Assembly (NCBI RefSeq): GCF_002797315.1
Contig: NZ_KZ454936.1
Span: forward strand, 3,333,946 to 3,397,945
DNA: 64,000 nt
From: Bacillus sp. FJAT-44742
GTDB taxonomy: Bacteria > Bacillota > Bacilli > Bacillales > Marinococcaceae
Direction of reading: 5' to 3'
Shown here: positions 10,474-20,186 of the stretch, piece by piece
Numbering within the stretch: position 1 is the stretch's first letter
Layout: each line of letters starts with the position of its first letter
The notes under the pieces: generated by a model
What the model was told of the DNA's origin: nothing
The model's input: only the letters and a program-made list of their open reading frames with translations
Databases searched by the model: none
Made by a program: the position numbers and the translations under genes

Positions 10474-10530
10474 CTCTGTATCGTAAAGAATCTTCCTTAG
10501 TTTCAGCTAAGATTCTTAAAACATACAGAG
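10474..10530. repeat. Large interrupted palindrome between dnaC and purA
   Basis: The outer arms CTCTGTAT/ATACAGAG (10474-10481 with 10523-10530) enclose inner arms AAGAATCTT/AAGATTCTT (10486-10494 with 10509-10517). It lies about 27 bases past the dnaC stop. It lacks a clear T-run, so it may be a weak terminator or a 3' stabilising structure. Confidence 0.55.
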
Positions 10531-10556
10531 AAAGATCCTCTTAAGGCTTGTTCTGG

Positions 10557-11924
10557 CTAAGCTACCGGAGGAGCAAAGGTGTCATCATGGCTCCGATCAA
10601 GGTTAACAAATTTGTTGTACTCCTTAATAAAAGCAAGCTCTACCGCTCCTACAGGTCCGTTACGCTGTTTTGCAATGATAATTTCTATGATGTTTTGGTT
10701 CTCTGCTTCTTTGTCGTAATAATCTTCACGGTAAAGGAAGGAAACAATATCAGCATCCTGCTCAATACTTCCAGATTCCCTCAAGTCAGACATCATTGGT
10801 CGTTTATCCTGGCGGGATTCTACTCCCCTGGAAAGCTGAGATAACGCAATGACGGGGACGTCAAGCTCACGGGCAATTGCTTTCAGGTTTCTGGAAATCT
10901 CTGAAACTTCCTGCTGCCTGCTTTCCCCCCCTTTGCTGCTTCCCTGGATTAATTGTAGATAATCAATCAGAATCATTCCAAGGCCTTGTTCCTGCTTCAA
11001 CCGACGACATTTAGCGCGGATGTCTCCGACACGAATACCCGGAGAGTCATCTATATAAATGCCAGCCCTTGAAAGGCTCCCCATTGCCATAGTTAGTTTT
11101 TCCCAATCTTCTTCCTCCAAAGCCCCTGTCCGCATTTTTTGTGCGTCAATGTTTCCTTCTGCACAAAGCATACGCTGCACGAGCTGAGATGCTCCCATCT
11201 CCAGACTGAAAATGGCCACGTTTTCCTCCGTTTTGGTCGCAACGTTTTGAGCAATATTCAAAGCAAATGCTGTCTTCCCCATGGAAGGTCTTGCCGCCAC
11301 AATAATTAAATCACTTCGCTGAAACCCGGCAGTCATTCGATCCAGCTCCACAAATCCGCTGGAGATTCCCGTAACTTCATCTTCTCCTCGGTTTTGAAGC
11401 ATTTCAATATTATCATAGGTTTCTATCAAGACATCCTTGATGGATACAAAAGCGCTTGTACTTCTACGCTGAGAAACTTCTAATATAGATTTTTCAGCCT
11501 CACTTAGTATATCTTCTACCTCTTCTTCACTTGCATAGCCTTCAGAAGCAATGTTTGTGGCTGCCCGTATAAGCCGTCGCAGTAACGACTTCTCCTCAAC
11601 AATCTGGCTGTAGTACCCAACATTTGCTGCAGTTGGTACAGAATTAGCCAGATCCGTTAAATAGGAAAGGCCTCCTATTTCTTCTAGCAGCTGTGCATCC
11701 TGCAAGGCAGAGGTTACTGTTACTAAATCAACTGGCTCACCTTTATCAGCTAAATTTATCATTACTTGGTAGATTCGTTGGTGTGAAGCCCGGTAAAAAT
11801 CATGAGGGGTAAGGTGTTCCGTAGCTGTTACAAGGGCCTCGCCTTCTAAGAAAATCGCCCCTAACACAGCTTGTTCAGCTTCTATGTTTTGAGGCGGTGT
11901 CCGGTCTGTAAACACTTCATTCAT
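10557..11924 (-). CDS. dnaC: Replicative DNA helicase (DnaB type)
   Basis: This 455-residue hexameric helicase unwinds DNA ahead of the replisome. An N-terminal helical domain (about 10-110) binds primase. A RecA-like domain follows with Walker A ARPSMGKT (about 211-218), Walker B MILIDYLQL and the arginine-finger region (LSQLSRGVE). Bacillus calls this gene dnaC although it is the E. coli DnaB orthologue. It lies downstream of rplI, from which a terminator separates it. Confidence 0.97.
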   Translation of the reverse strand: MNEVFTDRTPPQNIEAEQAVLGAIFLEGEALVTATEHLTPHDFYRASHQRIYQVMINLADKGEPVDLVTVTSALQDAQLLEEIGGLSYLTDLANSVPTAANVGYYSQIVEEKSLLRRLIRAATNIASEGYASEEEVEDILSEAEKSILEVSQRRSTSAFVSIKDVLIETYDNIEMLQNRGEDEVTGISSGFVELDRMTAGFQRSDLIIVAARPSMGKTAFALNIAQNVATKTEENVAIFSLEMGASQLVQRMLCAEGNIDAQKMRTGALEEEDWEKLTMAMGSLSRAGIYIDDSPGIRVGDIRAKCRRLKQEQGLGMILIDYLQLIQGSSKGGESRQQEVSEISRNLKAIARELDVPVIALSQLSRGVESRQDKRPMMSDLRESGSIEQDADIVSFLYREDYYDKEAENQNIIEIIIAKQRNGPVGAVELAFIKEYNKFVNLDRSHDDTFAPPVA

Positions 11925-12054
11925 CGTACATCGCCTTCCTAGTATAAATATTTTCTTGGCTCATTTTCCTGCCATGTTCTATTATAAGGCGAGCCTGTAG
12001 AAAAAGAAATATGAAAGAAATGACTCTTTCGTCCAATGTATTCAAGATAGATAT

Positions 12055-12093
12055 AAAAAAGAAATGGCTGACAATATCAGCCATTTCTTTTTT
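12055..12093 (-). terminator. Terminator of the yybS-gdpP-rplI operon
   Basis: AAAAAAGAAATGGCTGA (12055-12071) pairs perfectly with TCAGCCATTTCTTTTTT (12077-12093). The stem overlaps the rplI stop codon. Confidence 0.9.
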
Positions 12094-12535
12094 ATTCTTC
12101 TACGACGTGAATATTTACAGTTGCTGTTACTTTTGGATGAACCTTAACGGGCACTTTTGTAACACCAAGGCTGCGAATAGGTTCATCAAGCTGAATCTTT
12201 TTCTTTTCTACTTTTAAATTCATATCCTTTAGCTTTTCAGCAATTTGCTTAGTGGATACCGCTCCAAAGAGACGGCCGCCTTCCCCGGCTTTTGCTTTGA
12301 CTTCCACTTTGGCTGCTTCGAGCTTTTCCTTGAATTCTTTGGCTTTCTCTAGTTCTTCTTCTGCTTTTTTATTATCACTTTGCTTTTTTGCTTCAAGGTT
12401 TTTCATGTTTCCTTTTGTTGCTTCTACAGCCAGGTTGTTGGGAAACAAGTAGTTCCTTGCATATCCTTCAGAAACATTCTTCACTTCCCCTTTTTTGCCT
12501 TTCCCTTTGACTTCTTGTTGAAAAATCACCTTCAT
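12092..12535 (-). CDS. rplI: 50S ribosomal protein L9
   Basis: This 147-residue protein of the large subunit helps keep translational reading accurate. The N-terminal domain has the L9 signature ([13 protein letters not shown] at about 25-37). A long lysine-rich helix (about 40-75) leads to a C-terminal RNA-binding domain. Its ATG overlaps the gdpP stop (ATGA), so the two are translationally coupled. The lysine-rich linker is normal for the family. Confidence 0.97.
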   Translation of the reverse strand: MKVIFQQEVKGKGKKGEVKNVSEGYARNYLFPNNLAVEATKGNMKNLEAKKQSDNKKAEEELEKAKEFKEKLEAAKVEVKAKAGEGGRLFGAVSTKQIAEKLKDMNLKVEKKKIQLDEPIRSLGVTKVPVKVHPKVTATVNIHVVEE

Positions 12536-14502
12536 GTTTGTGTTCCCCCTTCTAAAAATTCATCTATTGCAAGTTCAAGCGCTTCTCTCGCTTCTTCAAG
12601 AGTCACATCTTCAAGCTGTGTGGCGGCATTGGTTAAATGACCGCCTCCGCCCATTGCTTCCATGATCACCTGAACATTGACATCACCTAAGGAGCGGGCA
12701 CTTATACTGACTCTCTCATCCTCCCGCTTAGAAATGACGAAGGACGCCCGAACATTATTCATAGTTAGAAGTGTATCTGCAGCCTGAGCAATTAAAACCT
12801 GCCCAAAGGTATCTTCTTCAGATGACTTGGCAATGGCCAGACCCTCCCGGTAAATATATGCCTGTTCAATAAGCTTAGAGCGCTTCACATATTTATCTAT
12901 ATCTTCCTTTAAAAGCTGCTGAACAAGTGTCGTATCCGCCCCGTTTGCTTTCAAGAAAGATGCTGCATCAAAAGTCCTTGACCCGGTCCTGATTGCAAAG
13001 CTTTTTGTATCGACAATAATTCCTGCCAGCAGAGAAGTTGCTTCCAAGGTATCCATTTCCAGCTTATTTGGCTGGTATTCAAGAAGCTCAGTGACTAGTT
13101 CTGATGTAGAGGAAGCGTATGGCTCCATATACACAAGAACAGGGTCCTTTATAAACTCTTCCCCTCTTCTATGATGGTCAAGAACCACGACTCTTTCAAC
13201 TGCTTCGACAATTCTCGGTTCAATTACCATAGATGGCTTGTGGGTATCCACGACAACGACAAGGGTATGGCGAGAAAGCTCATCCATTGCTTCCTCAGGA
13301 GTAATAAAATGAGCCCATAGATCCTCATGCTTTCCTACTTCCTCCATGAGCTTTTGGACGTCAGGATTAATATCCGAAGGATCAATTACAATATAGGCAT
13401 CCTTATCGTTGACTTCTGCGATTTTCAAGACACCAATCGCCGCACCAATCGCATCCATGTCCGGATTTTTATGACCCATAATAATAATTTGGTCACTCTC
13501 AAGAACAAAATCCCTTAGCGCGTGAGAGATAACCCTGGCTCTCACACGGGTACGCTTTTCCATCGCATTGGATTTTCCGCCGTAAAACCGTACCTTCCCG
13601 TTTTGTTCTTTGATCGCCACTTGGTCGCCGCCTCGTCCTAAGGCCAGGTCTAAACTGGATTGGGCAAGTGCTCCGATTTCACGGAGAGAAGACTCCCCTG
13701 TACCAATTCCAATACTTAACGTAATGGAGACTTTTTCCTTTCCTGTAAGCTCTCTGACCTCATCTAATATATCAAAGCGTGTTTCTTCCACTTCATGAAG
13801 CGCCCGCTGATTAAATACGGCGATATACCGATCAGATGAAGTGCTTCTTAATAAAATTTCATGGCGGTTGGCCCAGTTATTCAAAGAAGACGTCACCTGA
13901 CTCATTAATTTGCTGCGGATTTGATCTTCCATTCCCTGGGTTACCTCATCATAGTTATCAAGATATATAAGCCCAATGACGGTTTGTTCCTCGCTGTATA
14001 AACTTCTTGTCCTTACTGTTTCAGTCATATCAAAGAAGTAGAGGAGACGTTCCTCGGGTCGCGAGTACACGTGATAATGCCTGGTGCCTATATGGATTTG
14101 CTTTTCACTTTCTTTCTTTTTTATTAAGGGAATGAGCTCATCTGATATCTCATCTAAAGATTCCCCGAGAAATTCATTTGGAAAATAAGACATCATATAA
14201 GGATTCAACCACTGAATGGCATAATCCGGATTATATAACACCATGCCTATAGGCATTTCCGTGACAGCTTCTTCACCAGCTTTGTTTACTCTGTGGCTCA
14301 ATGTAGAAATGTATTCTTCCAGATCTTTTTCAAAAGCTTTTCGCGCTTGTACCGTGAAAAACAGCAAAAGACCCAGAAGAAAAAAGCCCAGCAAACCAAG
14401 CTCCCACTGGTAAAGGGTAAGCAGCCCTATAAACACTGTGGCTACCGTAAACAGGGCAATAATATGATAGCCGTGCCACCGTTTCATCAAGAACTTAGGC
14501 AT
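12532..14502 (-). CDS. gdpP: GdpP cyclic-di-AMP phosphodiesterase
   Basis: This 656-residue membrane enzyme hydrolyses c-di-AMP to pApA, setting the level of the messenger that controls potassium and cell-wall stress. Two N-terminal membrane segments (about 12-50) are followed by a degenerate PAS domain, a degenerate GGDEF domain (about 170-300) and a DHH/DHHA1 catalytic module (about 335-650). The module carries [23 protein letters not shown] and a late GGGGH motif. The length matches B. subtilis YybT. It lies between yybS and rplI, with short gaps. Confidence 0.95.
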   Translation of the reverse strand: MPKFLMKRWHGYHIIALFTVATVFIGLLTLYQWELGLLGFFLLGLLLFFTVQARKAFEKDLEEYISTLSHRVNKAGEEAVTEMPIGMVLYNPDYAIQWLNPYMMSYFPNEFLGESLDEISDELIPLIKKKESEKQIHIGTRHYHVYSRPEERLLYFFDMTETVRTRSLYSEEQTVIGLIYLDNYDEVTQGMEDQIRSKLMSQVTSSLNNWANRHEILLRSTSSDRYIAVFNQRALHEVEETRFDILDEVRELTGKEKVSITLSIGIGTGESSLREIGALAQSSLDLALGRGGDQVAIKEQNGKVRFYGGKSNAMEKRTRVRARVISHALRDFVLESDQIIIMGHKNPDMDAIGAAIGVLKIAEVNDKDAYIVIDPSDINPDVQKLMEEVGKHEDLWAHFITPEEAMDELSRHTLVVVVDTHKPSMVIEPRIVEAVERVVVLDHHRRGEEFIKDPVLVYMEPYASSTSELVTELLEYQPNKLEMDTLEATSLLAGIIVDTKSFAIRTGSRTFDAASFLKANGADTTLVQQLLKEDIDKYVKRSKLIEQAYIYREGLAIAKSSEEDTFGQVLIAQAADTLLTMNNVRASFVISKREDERVSISARSLGDVNVQVIMEAMGGGGHLTNAATQLEDVTLEEAREALELAIDEFLEGGTQT

Positions 14503-14513
14503 AAAGTCAACCC

Positions 14514-15455
14514 CTACTTCTTGTCAGTTTCAATCCTTTTTTTCAAGTTAAATCCTAAATCAATTATACCTAAGATTCGAATGAGATAAAGGATAAAAGG
14601 CAGGAAGATTCCCACGATCACTAAAAGAATTGGTAAAGCCTTAGACATTGATTTAGCATGTGTATAAGTAAACATCACAGTTATTCCTTGAATTGTCATG
14701 GCCAGCTCAAGAATAGGAAATATGTTTGCAACGACAATATACATGGATGTGCCTTCTTCCAGTCCAACAATTACCAGCACCGCCGCTACCAGATAATACC
14801 AAAGGAGCGAGCGAGGAAAATTCACCTCTCGAAAAGGAGGAAAAGGTTCAACTGGTTCTCTCAGCCTTCTTAAAATCACATGAGCAATCAACTGGGTAAC
14901 AAGAGCGAACGTGATGCCAGTTAGAATCAATATAACCGGTATCAGATACTGCAGCTGATCAAGTGCCTCTCTCCAGACTGCCATTGCTTCCTCGTCCGTT
15001 TCCTGCCCCAAACCACCCAGCATATTTTCAGCCGTTTCCATGGACTGCCTCATCATTTCCTGAGAGGTTTGTACTACATTTATATCAAAAAGGACAATGC
15101 TTCCGATGTAAAGAAGCAGCAAACCAAAAATATAAGCAAGACTTCCACCTACTAACACAGCCAGCGCTTCTTTTTTCCTGCGTATCATTTCCCCTACTAT
15201 GATCCCGCCTGCACCAAAGAAAAAGGTGAAAGGAAAACCAAACAATCCAGAAATGATGAAAGATAATAAGAAAGCTACTCCCCACATTACCAGTCCTGCT
15301 CCTACTCCATGTCTAACTACGTACACGATAAAGGGCAGGGGAAGAAACCATAAAACAATCATATTAATAACCGGCACCCAAAGGGCCATCAGCATAAGAA
15401 CAATAAAAAGTCCTGTAAGTAAAGCCCCTTCTGTCAGAGCCTTTGTTCTCTGCAT
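14514..15455 (-). CDS. yybS: YybS-family (DUF2232) multispan membrane protein
   Basis: This 313-residue protein is almost wholly hydrophobic, with about eight predicted membrane segments. It matches YybS in size and position, directly before gdpP as in other Bacillales. The biochemical role is not known. The family resembles S-components or small-molecule transport subunits, and the frequent pairing with gdpP suggests a link to envelope or c-di-AMP physiology, which is inference. The start is an ATG at 15455. About 300 bases of mostly non-coding sequence separate it from rpsR. Confidence 0.85.
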   Translation of the reverse strand: MQRTKALTEGALLTGLFIVLMLMALWVPVINMIVLWFLPLPFIVYVVRHGVGAGLVMWGVAFLLSFIISGLFGFPFTFFFGAGGIIVGEMIRRKKEALAVLVGGSLAYIFGLLLLYIGSIVLFDINVVQTSQEMMRQSMETAENMLGGLGQETDEEAMAVWREALDQLQYLIPVILILTGITFALVTQLIAHVILRRLREPVEPFPPFREVNFPRSLLWYYLVAAVLVIVGLEEGTSMYIVVANIFPILELAMTIQGITVMFTYTHAKSMSKALPILLVIVGIFLPFILYLIRILGIIDLGFNLKKRIETDKK

Positions 15456-15711
15456 GGTTTCACCTCATTATGTTCTACAACTATACTTTGTTCATTATCA
15501 TTACTGTTAAATAGTGTGTGAGATATTGGTAAATTCATTTGTCTATTTTATCCCATTCCAATCAAAAAAGAAAGGGAACAAGTAAAGGAAGAGGCAGTGC
15601 ATGGACCCTATACCACGAAGACAACTGTGCAATATACCGTTTATGGACGGCTACAGGAACAGGAGGTAAAAGGAACCATGCATTGCTCTTATACACTGTA
15701 GACAAAAGAAC

Positions 15712-15747
15712 AAAAAAAGCATAACAGACGTAAACCTGTTATGCTTT
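15712..15747 (-). terminator. Terminator of the rpsF-ssb-rpsR operon
   Basis: AAAGCATAACAG (15716-15727) pairs with CTGTTATGCTTT (15736-15747). On the minus strand it is followed by a run of seven T, ten bases after rpsR. Confidence 0.9.
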
Positions 15748-15756
15748 CCACTAATA

Positions 15757-15984
15757 TTATTGCTCTTTTGCGTATGGTAGCAATGCAACTTGACGAGAGC
15801 GTTTGATTGCTTTAGTCAGTTGGCGTTGATACTTTGCGCAAGTTCCAGTTACTCGGCGAGGAAGAATTTTCCCTCTTTCAGAGATGAACTTCTTCAAAAG
15901 ATCAACATCTTTGTAGTCGATTTTTTCGATTTTGTTCACCGTGAAGTAACACACTTTTCTACGCTTACCTCTGCGACGTGCCAT
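15757..15984 (-). CDS. rpsR: 30S ribosomal protein S18
   Basis: This 75-residue basic protein of the small-subunit platform binds 16S rRNA as a heterodimer with S6. It has the family core [20 protein letters not shown] and [18 protein letters not shown]. It is the last gene of rpsF-ssb-rpsR, and S6 and S18 are both encoded here, as expected for autoregulation by their complex at the operon leader. Confidence 0.97.
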   Translation of the reverse strand: MARRRGKRRKVCYFTVNKIEKIDYKDVDLLKKFISERGKILPRRVTGTCAKYQRQLTKAIKRSRQVALLPYAKEQ

Positions 15985-16052
15985 GTATTTCGCCTCCTTT
16001 AATTTAGGTTTTATTTATATATACTATTCTTTATCTCGTGGTGGGAGGGTTA

Positions 16053-16544
16053 CTAGAACGGTAAATCATCATCAGAAATATCGATGGGCTTTCCATCACT
16101 AGCAAACGGATCTTCATCAAGGTTCGAAGAGCCTTGTTTTCCTTGGCTGCCATAACCACCTTGAGCCGCGCCATACGACCCTTGTTGTCCGCCTCGAAAA
16201 TCGTCACGTGCTCCTCCGGAAGCATTCTTAGGCTCTAAAAATTGCACATTCTCTGCTTGTACTTCTACCACATTTACACGACGACCTTCATTGTTTTCAA
16301 AGCTTCTGCTTTGCAAACGACCATCTATGCCGACCATACTTCCTTTTTTTAAGTAGTTGGCGACGTTTTCTGCTTGTTTTCTCCACGTTACGCAATTGAA
16401 GAAATCAGCATCCCGCTCTCCCTGCTGATTTGTAAACGGTCGATTTACAGCAATTCCAAAATTGGTCACTGCTACGCCGTTTGGTGTATATCTCAATTCA
16501 GGGTCACGGGTGAGACGCCCGACCAACACTACACGATTGATCAT
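16053..16544 (-). CDS. ssb: Single-stranded DNA-binding protein
   Basis: This 163-residue SSB coats single-stranded DNA at forks and recruits repair proteins. It has an OB fold (about residues 1-105: [21 protein letters not shown]), a Gly/Gln-rich flexible linker and the acidic tip DDDLPF that docks partners. I chose the ATG at 16544, preceded by GGGAGGGG. The frame's earlier ATG would add seven residues across the ribosome site. It is between rpsF and rpsR, the standard arrangement. Confidence 0.97.
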   Translation of the reverse strand: MINRVVLVGRLTRDPELRYTPNGVAVTNFGIAVNRPFTNQQGERDADFFNCVTWRKQAENVANYLKKGSMVGIDGRLQSRSFENNEGRRVNVVEVQAENVQFLEPKNASGGARDDFRGGQQGSYGAAQGGYGSQGKQGSSNLDEDPFASDGKPIDISDDDLPF

Positions 16545-16568
16545 CGAATCCCCTCCCGGTTCCATTCA

Positions 16569-16856
16569 TTAATCTTCGTCTTTAACTACTAAGTGACGGA
16601 GAATCTTGTCATCCATCTTTACAAGACGATCAAATTCATTAATCGCTTCAGTGTTAGAGTTAGCGTATACCACTACATAATAACCATCGCGATAATCATT
16701 GATCTCGTAAGCAAGACGGCGTTTTCCCATCTCGTCTACTTTCTCAATCTCTGCTCCATTGTTGGTAAGAACGTTGCTGTAACGGTCAACTGTTTCCTTT
16801 GTTCCGTTTTCATCAAGATCTGGAGCAATGATATAAAGAACTTCGTATTTGCGCAT
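16569..16856 (-). CDS. rpsF: 30S ribosomal protein S6
   Basis: This 95-residue protein is the platform partner of S18. It begins [16 protein letters not shown] and contains the conserved [17 protein letters not shown] stretch. It is the first gene of the operon, with a strong promoter and a structured leader that hides its ribosome site. Confidence 0.97.
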   Translation of the reverse strand: MRKYEVLYIIAPDLDENGTKETVDRYSNVLTNNGAEIEKVDEMGKRRLAYEINDYRDGYYVVVYANSNTEAINEFDRLVKMDDKILRHLVVKDED

Positions 16857-16866
16857 AATGCGTCAC

Positions 16867-16904
16867 CTCCTTCTGGTCTTACGGCTCCGTAAAGGAGCAA
16901 GGAG
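16867..16904 (-). promoter_or_regulatory. S6:S18-type ribosomal-protein leader
   Basis: On the minus strand CTCCTT (16899-16904) can pair with AAGGAG of the rpsF ribosome site (16867-16872). Inside, GCTCC-TTTAC-GGAGC (16884-16898) is followed directly by CCG. A CCG in the internal loop beside a short stem is the known recognition feature of S6:S18 leaders. The fold was done by eye. Confidence 0.6.
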
Positions 16905-16940
16905 AAAAAACGTACAAATCGTTTTCACTCGCAATTAGCA

Positions 16941-16969
16941 ATTATAGCAGAGTCTTTCACCTTTGGCAA
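16941..16969 (-). promoter_or_regulatory. Sigma-A promoter of rpsF-ssb-rpsR
   Basis: On the minus strand, TTGCCA (16964-16969), 17 bases and a consensus TATAAT (16941-16946), in the gap after ychF. Confidence 0.88.
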
Positions 16970-16975
16970 TATCCC

Positions 16976-18076
16976 TTACACGTTAAAACGGAAATGAATC
17001 ACGTCACCGTCTTTAACAATATATTCTTTGCCTTCAAGTCTTACTTTTCCTGCATCCTTGGCGGCTGCCATAGAGCCTCTTTCTACCAGGTCATCATAAG
17101 AAACTACTTCTGCCCTGATGAAGCCGCGCTCAAAGTCTGTATGAATCACTCCGGCTGCCTGAGGAGCCTTTGTGCCTTTACGGATCGTCCATGCTCGTAC
17201 TTCCTGCTCTCCTGCTGTGAAATAGGTTTCCAGGCCAAGAAGCTGATAAGCTGCTTTGATGAGTTTGTCGAGGCCGGACTCTGAAATCCCAAGTTCCTGA
17301 AGAAATTCTTCCTTTTCTTCTCCATCGAGCTCAGCAATCTCAGATTCTATCTTTGCACAAACAGTAATTACTTCAGAGTTTTCTTTGGTTGCAAATTCCT
17401 TCACCTTTTGTAAATGTTCGTTATCCTCTTCGCTTAGAAGATCTTCTTCACTTACATTAGCGACATAAAGAACCGGCTTTTTCGTCAGAAGATGAAAACC
17501 GTGAACAAGCTTTTCTTCCTCTTCTGTAAGCTCGAGGCTGCGTGCCGGCATCTCTTGTTCAAACACTTCCTTAAGCTTCAATAGGACACTATATTCAGCC
17601 ATTGCTTCTTTATCTTTTGACTTGGCCTGCTTTGCCACTTTTGTGAGCCGTTTTTCTACTGACTCAAGGTCCGCTAAAATTAACTCAAGGTTAATGACCT
17701 CGATATCACTGATTGGATCTACTCTTCCGGAAACATGAGTGATATCGCCATCTTCAAAGCAGCGGACAACGTGTGAAATAGCATCCACTTGGCGGATATG
17801 GGATAAGAACTGATTTCCAAGTCCCTCACCTTTACTGGCGCCTTCTACAATGCCCGCAATATCTGTAAATTCAAAAGCTGTCGGAACAGTCTTTTTTGGC
17901 TTCACAAGCTCAGTCAGCTTTTGAAGTCGCTCGTCAGGGACCTCTACGATCCCCACATTTGGGTCAATGGTACAAAACGGGTAGTTTGCTGATTCTGCTC
18001 CTGCCTGGGTAATAGCATTAAATAAAGTGGACTTTCCTACGTTTGGAAGACCTACTATCCCTGTTGTCAATGCCAT
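16976..18076 (-). CDS. ychF: YchF/OLA1-family ribosome-associated GTPase/ATPase
   Basis: This 366-residue P-loop protein has G1 GLPNVGKST (residues 9-17), a [17 protein letters not shown] switch region and a C-terminal TGS domain (about 280-365: [30 protein letters not shown]). The family binds ribosomes and prefers ATP because the usual NKxD motif is changed. It is transcribed toward rpsF, as in Bacillus. The start is an ATG at 18076. Confidence 0.96.
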   Translation of the reverse strand: MALTTGIVGLPNVGKSTLFNAITQAGAESANYPFCTIDPNVGIVEVPDERLQKLTELVKPKKTVPTAFEFTDIAGIVEGASKGEGLGNQFLSHIRQVDAISHVVRCFEDGDITHVSGRVDPISDIEVINLELILADLESVEKRLTKVAKQAKSKDKEAMAEYSVLLKLKEVFEQEMPARSLELTEEEEKLVHGFHLLTKKPVLYVANVSEEDLLSEEDNEHLQKVKEFATKENSEVITVCAKIESEIAELDGEEKEEFLQELGISESGLDKLIKAAYQLLGLETYFTAGEQEVRAWTIRKGTKAPQAAGVIHTDFERGFIRAEVVSYDDLVERGSMAAAKDAGKVRLEGKEYIVKDGDVIHFRFNV

Positions 18077-18305
18077 GAAACGTCACTTCCTTTTTTCTCA
18101 TAAAAATATTGCCCTCATTTCAATTTACTGAGAGCGTTAGAGCCGTTTATATATTTGCCAAAAAGGCCTTAACCTTTTGTAAATCCAGTTTTTTCACCTT
18201 TACAATTATAGAGAGATCAAGGGTAAAAAACAAGGTGGAGTTGCCAGTCATCGCAAAAGGATGATTTTTTCTTCAAACGAATAAGGTTATCCAAAGATGT
18301 TTCTA

Positions 18306-18425
18306 CCTGATGATCCCGCAGTCAGCGACTTTTGCTTACGAGGAAGCTGAGGCGCTGACTGAGACATAGAAAACAACATACATGCGGTTGGCGTGAAGAT
18401 TGAACGAACGTTGCACTTCTGCCTC
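18306..18425 (-). repeat. Interspersed repeat, copy B
   Basis: The minus strand reads AAGTGCAACGTTCGTTCA, then TTTTCTATGTCTC, then GCGCCTCAGCTTCCTCG, in the same order as copies A and C. It also contains CAGTCAGCG/CGCTGACTG inverted arms. It sits in the 560-base gap between the DUF951 gene and ychF, where I see no gene. Confidence 0.6.
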
Positions 18426-18501
18426 AGCTCCTGCTTTTTTCCTATGCGTATCATGATTATAAAGAACAAGAAGTATTGCTTTTTACACACTAAAGAAATC
18501 A

Positions 18502-18548
18502 AACCAAACGCTTCCGACCCTCTTTTTTGGCATCGGAAGCGTTTGGTT
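18502..18548. repeat. 16-bp perfect inverted repeat, possible terminator
   Basis: AACCAAACGCTTCCGA (18502-18517) is perfectly complementary to TCGGAAGCGTTTGGTT (18533-18548) around a 15-base loop. It lies about 90 bases past the DUF951 gene stop. Only interrupted T-runs follow on either strand. Confidence 0.7.
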
Positions 18549-18638
18549 ATTCTTTGGCTTGGTTACCATCTTGTTGTAAATTTACTTCTAAAACAAAGCC
18601 TGCTCTTTTAGAGCCGTTATCACCAAGAGTCCTGAATA

Positions 18639-18851
18639 CTACTCTTGGGTTTCAGCCCGTTCGATTATTTTTTTGATTTTTTTTCTAAATTCTCTTCTTG
18701 GCAGCATGACACTATGCCCACACCCCTGGCACTTAATCCGGATATCGGCTCCCATACGGATAACTTTCCACTTGTTTTCCCCGCATGGATGAGGTTTTTT
18801 CATTTCCACTACATCGTTTAATTGAAAAGGCTGATCCGCCAACTGATTCAC
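18639..18851 (-). CDS. yyzM: DUF951 small zinc-ribbon-like protein (YyzM family)
   Basis: This 70-residue protein has two pairs of potential metal ligands: HPCG near residue 22 and CQGCGH near residue 42. A basic C-terminal helix follows. Proteins of this family lie near ychF and spo0J in many Firmicutes. Function is unknown; the CxxC and basic tail suggest nucleic-acid binding, which is inference. In B. subtilis an mscS-type gene is also near this position, and I do not see one here. Confidence 0.85.
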   Translation of the reverse strand: MNQLADQPFQLNDVVEMKKPHPCGENKWKVIRMGADIRIKCQGCGHSVMLPRREFRKKIKKIIERAETQE

Positions 18852-19010
18852 CTCTTTCTACCTTCTTACTACACAGTTTCCTATTTGCTTTTCCTATTAG
18901 TTTACACTTGATTTACAAAGATAGCGACTTTCATACCTTGTAAAAAGAGCAAACAGCCCTTCCCTTATGTCAAATACCTCTCTCATGCCCTTTGGTGGTT
19001 TTTTCCTCCT

Positions 19011-19024
19011 ATTACCCGGGAAAT
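19011..19024. promoter_or_regulatory. Noc-binding site (near consensus)
   Basis: ATTACCCGGGAAAT matches the Noc consensus ATTTCCCGGGAAAT at 13 of 14 positions. It is intergenic, upstream of the DUF951 gene. Confidence 0.65.
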
Positions 19025-19070
19025 AGATTAGGTAGATAACAAGTACCTTTTGTCAATAAGCCTGTTTCGC

Positions 19071-20090
19071 CTACAGACTGTTCTTGCCTTGTAAAAAAGG
19101 GTAAAGAAGGACAGCTCCCAGCAAATATAAATTTAGTAACCCATATAAAGGATATAGGAACGCCACAAGATTAGAAAATCCAATGCTCGTCATCGGAATC
19201 ATCAACATAAGAAACATAATCGACAGCACCCAGGCCGGCCATGGAAGCCAGCTTTTCACACGGCTCACTAACCCGAATATGCCGCTCGCTGCTGTGGTAA
19301 AGATGGCCATCCAAAGAAGAAAAGCCATAAACAGCAGCATGCCGTATGGGTACGCATTTAGTATGGCAAAAAGAGGAATTTCGTAAAGCATAATGTCGCT
19401 GGCAACTACAATTAATGATTGATTATAAAGGAAGGAGAGACCGCCAAGTATAAGACCGCTTCCTATGCTCGCTATCCAGATTTCTCCTTCATGCTTTATT
19501 TTGTTGCCTACAGCTGAAAGCACAGCAACTAAGGGAAGAATATTTAACGCTGTAAAGGTAAAGGCTGCAGGCCAGTTTCTTTGGCCTGGTTCTTCAAAAA
19601 ACAAAGCATTCCCGCTTTCCCATTGAAAGACCACTAACGTAAAAAGAAGACTGGTAATCAAGATGGGAATTATCAATGAATTTACGCTTGTTAACCCATT
19701 TACGTCCCAAACAAACAATAATACTAGAAAGCTGCTGATAATAAGTACGCCCACCCAGTAAGGGATTTGGAAGGTTTGCATTGTGGCTCCGCCGCCGGCA
19801 ACCATTACTCCGCTCGTTGTAAACAGGTACATGATAATCAATCCATCGTACAAAACGGTTACTTTCCGTCCCATTAACTTGTGCAGCACACCAACATAAT
19901 CAGAGGACCCGCTTTGATAACTAATGTGAAGGATAATGAGACAGCTAGCACTAAACATAACTGTAAATAAAAGAATAGCCAGTCCGCTTTCATGGCCGAA
20001 AAATTCCCATAATTCTCGTCCTGATGCATATCCTGCGCCGATCATCGTACCAATAATTAAGCACATCCATTTTAGTCCGCCACTTACCAT
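19071..20090 (-). CDS. YkvI-family multispan membrane protein
   Basis: This 339-residue protein has about ten hydrophobic segments. It begins with a transporter-like GTMIGAGYASGRELWEFFG motif (about 14-32) that places it with the YkvI/COG3949 branch of the amino-acid-permease-like fold. The motif resembles the glycine-rich first helix of APC-type carriers. Substrate is unknown. It is divergent from yyaC, with about 95 bases between the starts. The start is an ATG at 20090. Confidence 0.75.
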   Translation of the reverse strand: MVSGGLKWMCLIIGTMIGAGYASGRELWEFFGHESGLAILLFTVMFSASCLIILHISYQSGSSDYVGVLHKLMGRKVTVLYDGLIIMYLFTTSGVMVAGGGATMQTFQIPYWVGVLIISSFLVLLFVWDVNGLTSVNSLIIPILITSLLFTLVVFQWESGNALFFEEPGQRNWPAAFTFTALNILPLVAVLSAVGNKIKHEGEIWIASIGSGLILGGLSFLYNQSLIVVASDIMLYEIPLFAILNAYPYGMLLFMAFLLWMAIFTTAASGIFGLVSRVKSWLPWPAWVLSIMFLMLMIPMTSIGFSNLVAFLYPLYGLLNLYLLGAVLLYPFLQGKNSL

Positions 20091-20186
20091 ATATCGCTCC
20101 CTAAATCAGACTTTTACTTTCTCGCTGAGTATAGAAAAAAGAAAGCGTCCCTATAATGGGACTAGTATGACAAAGGAGAGACAAAT

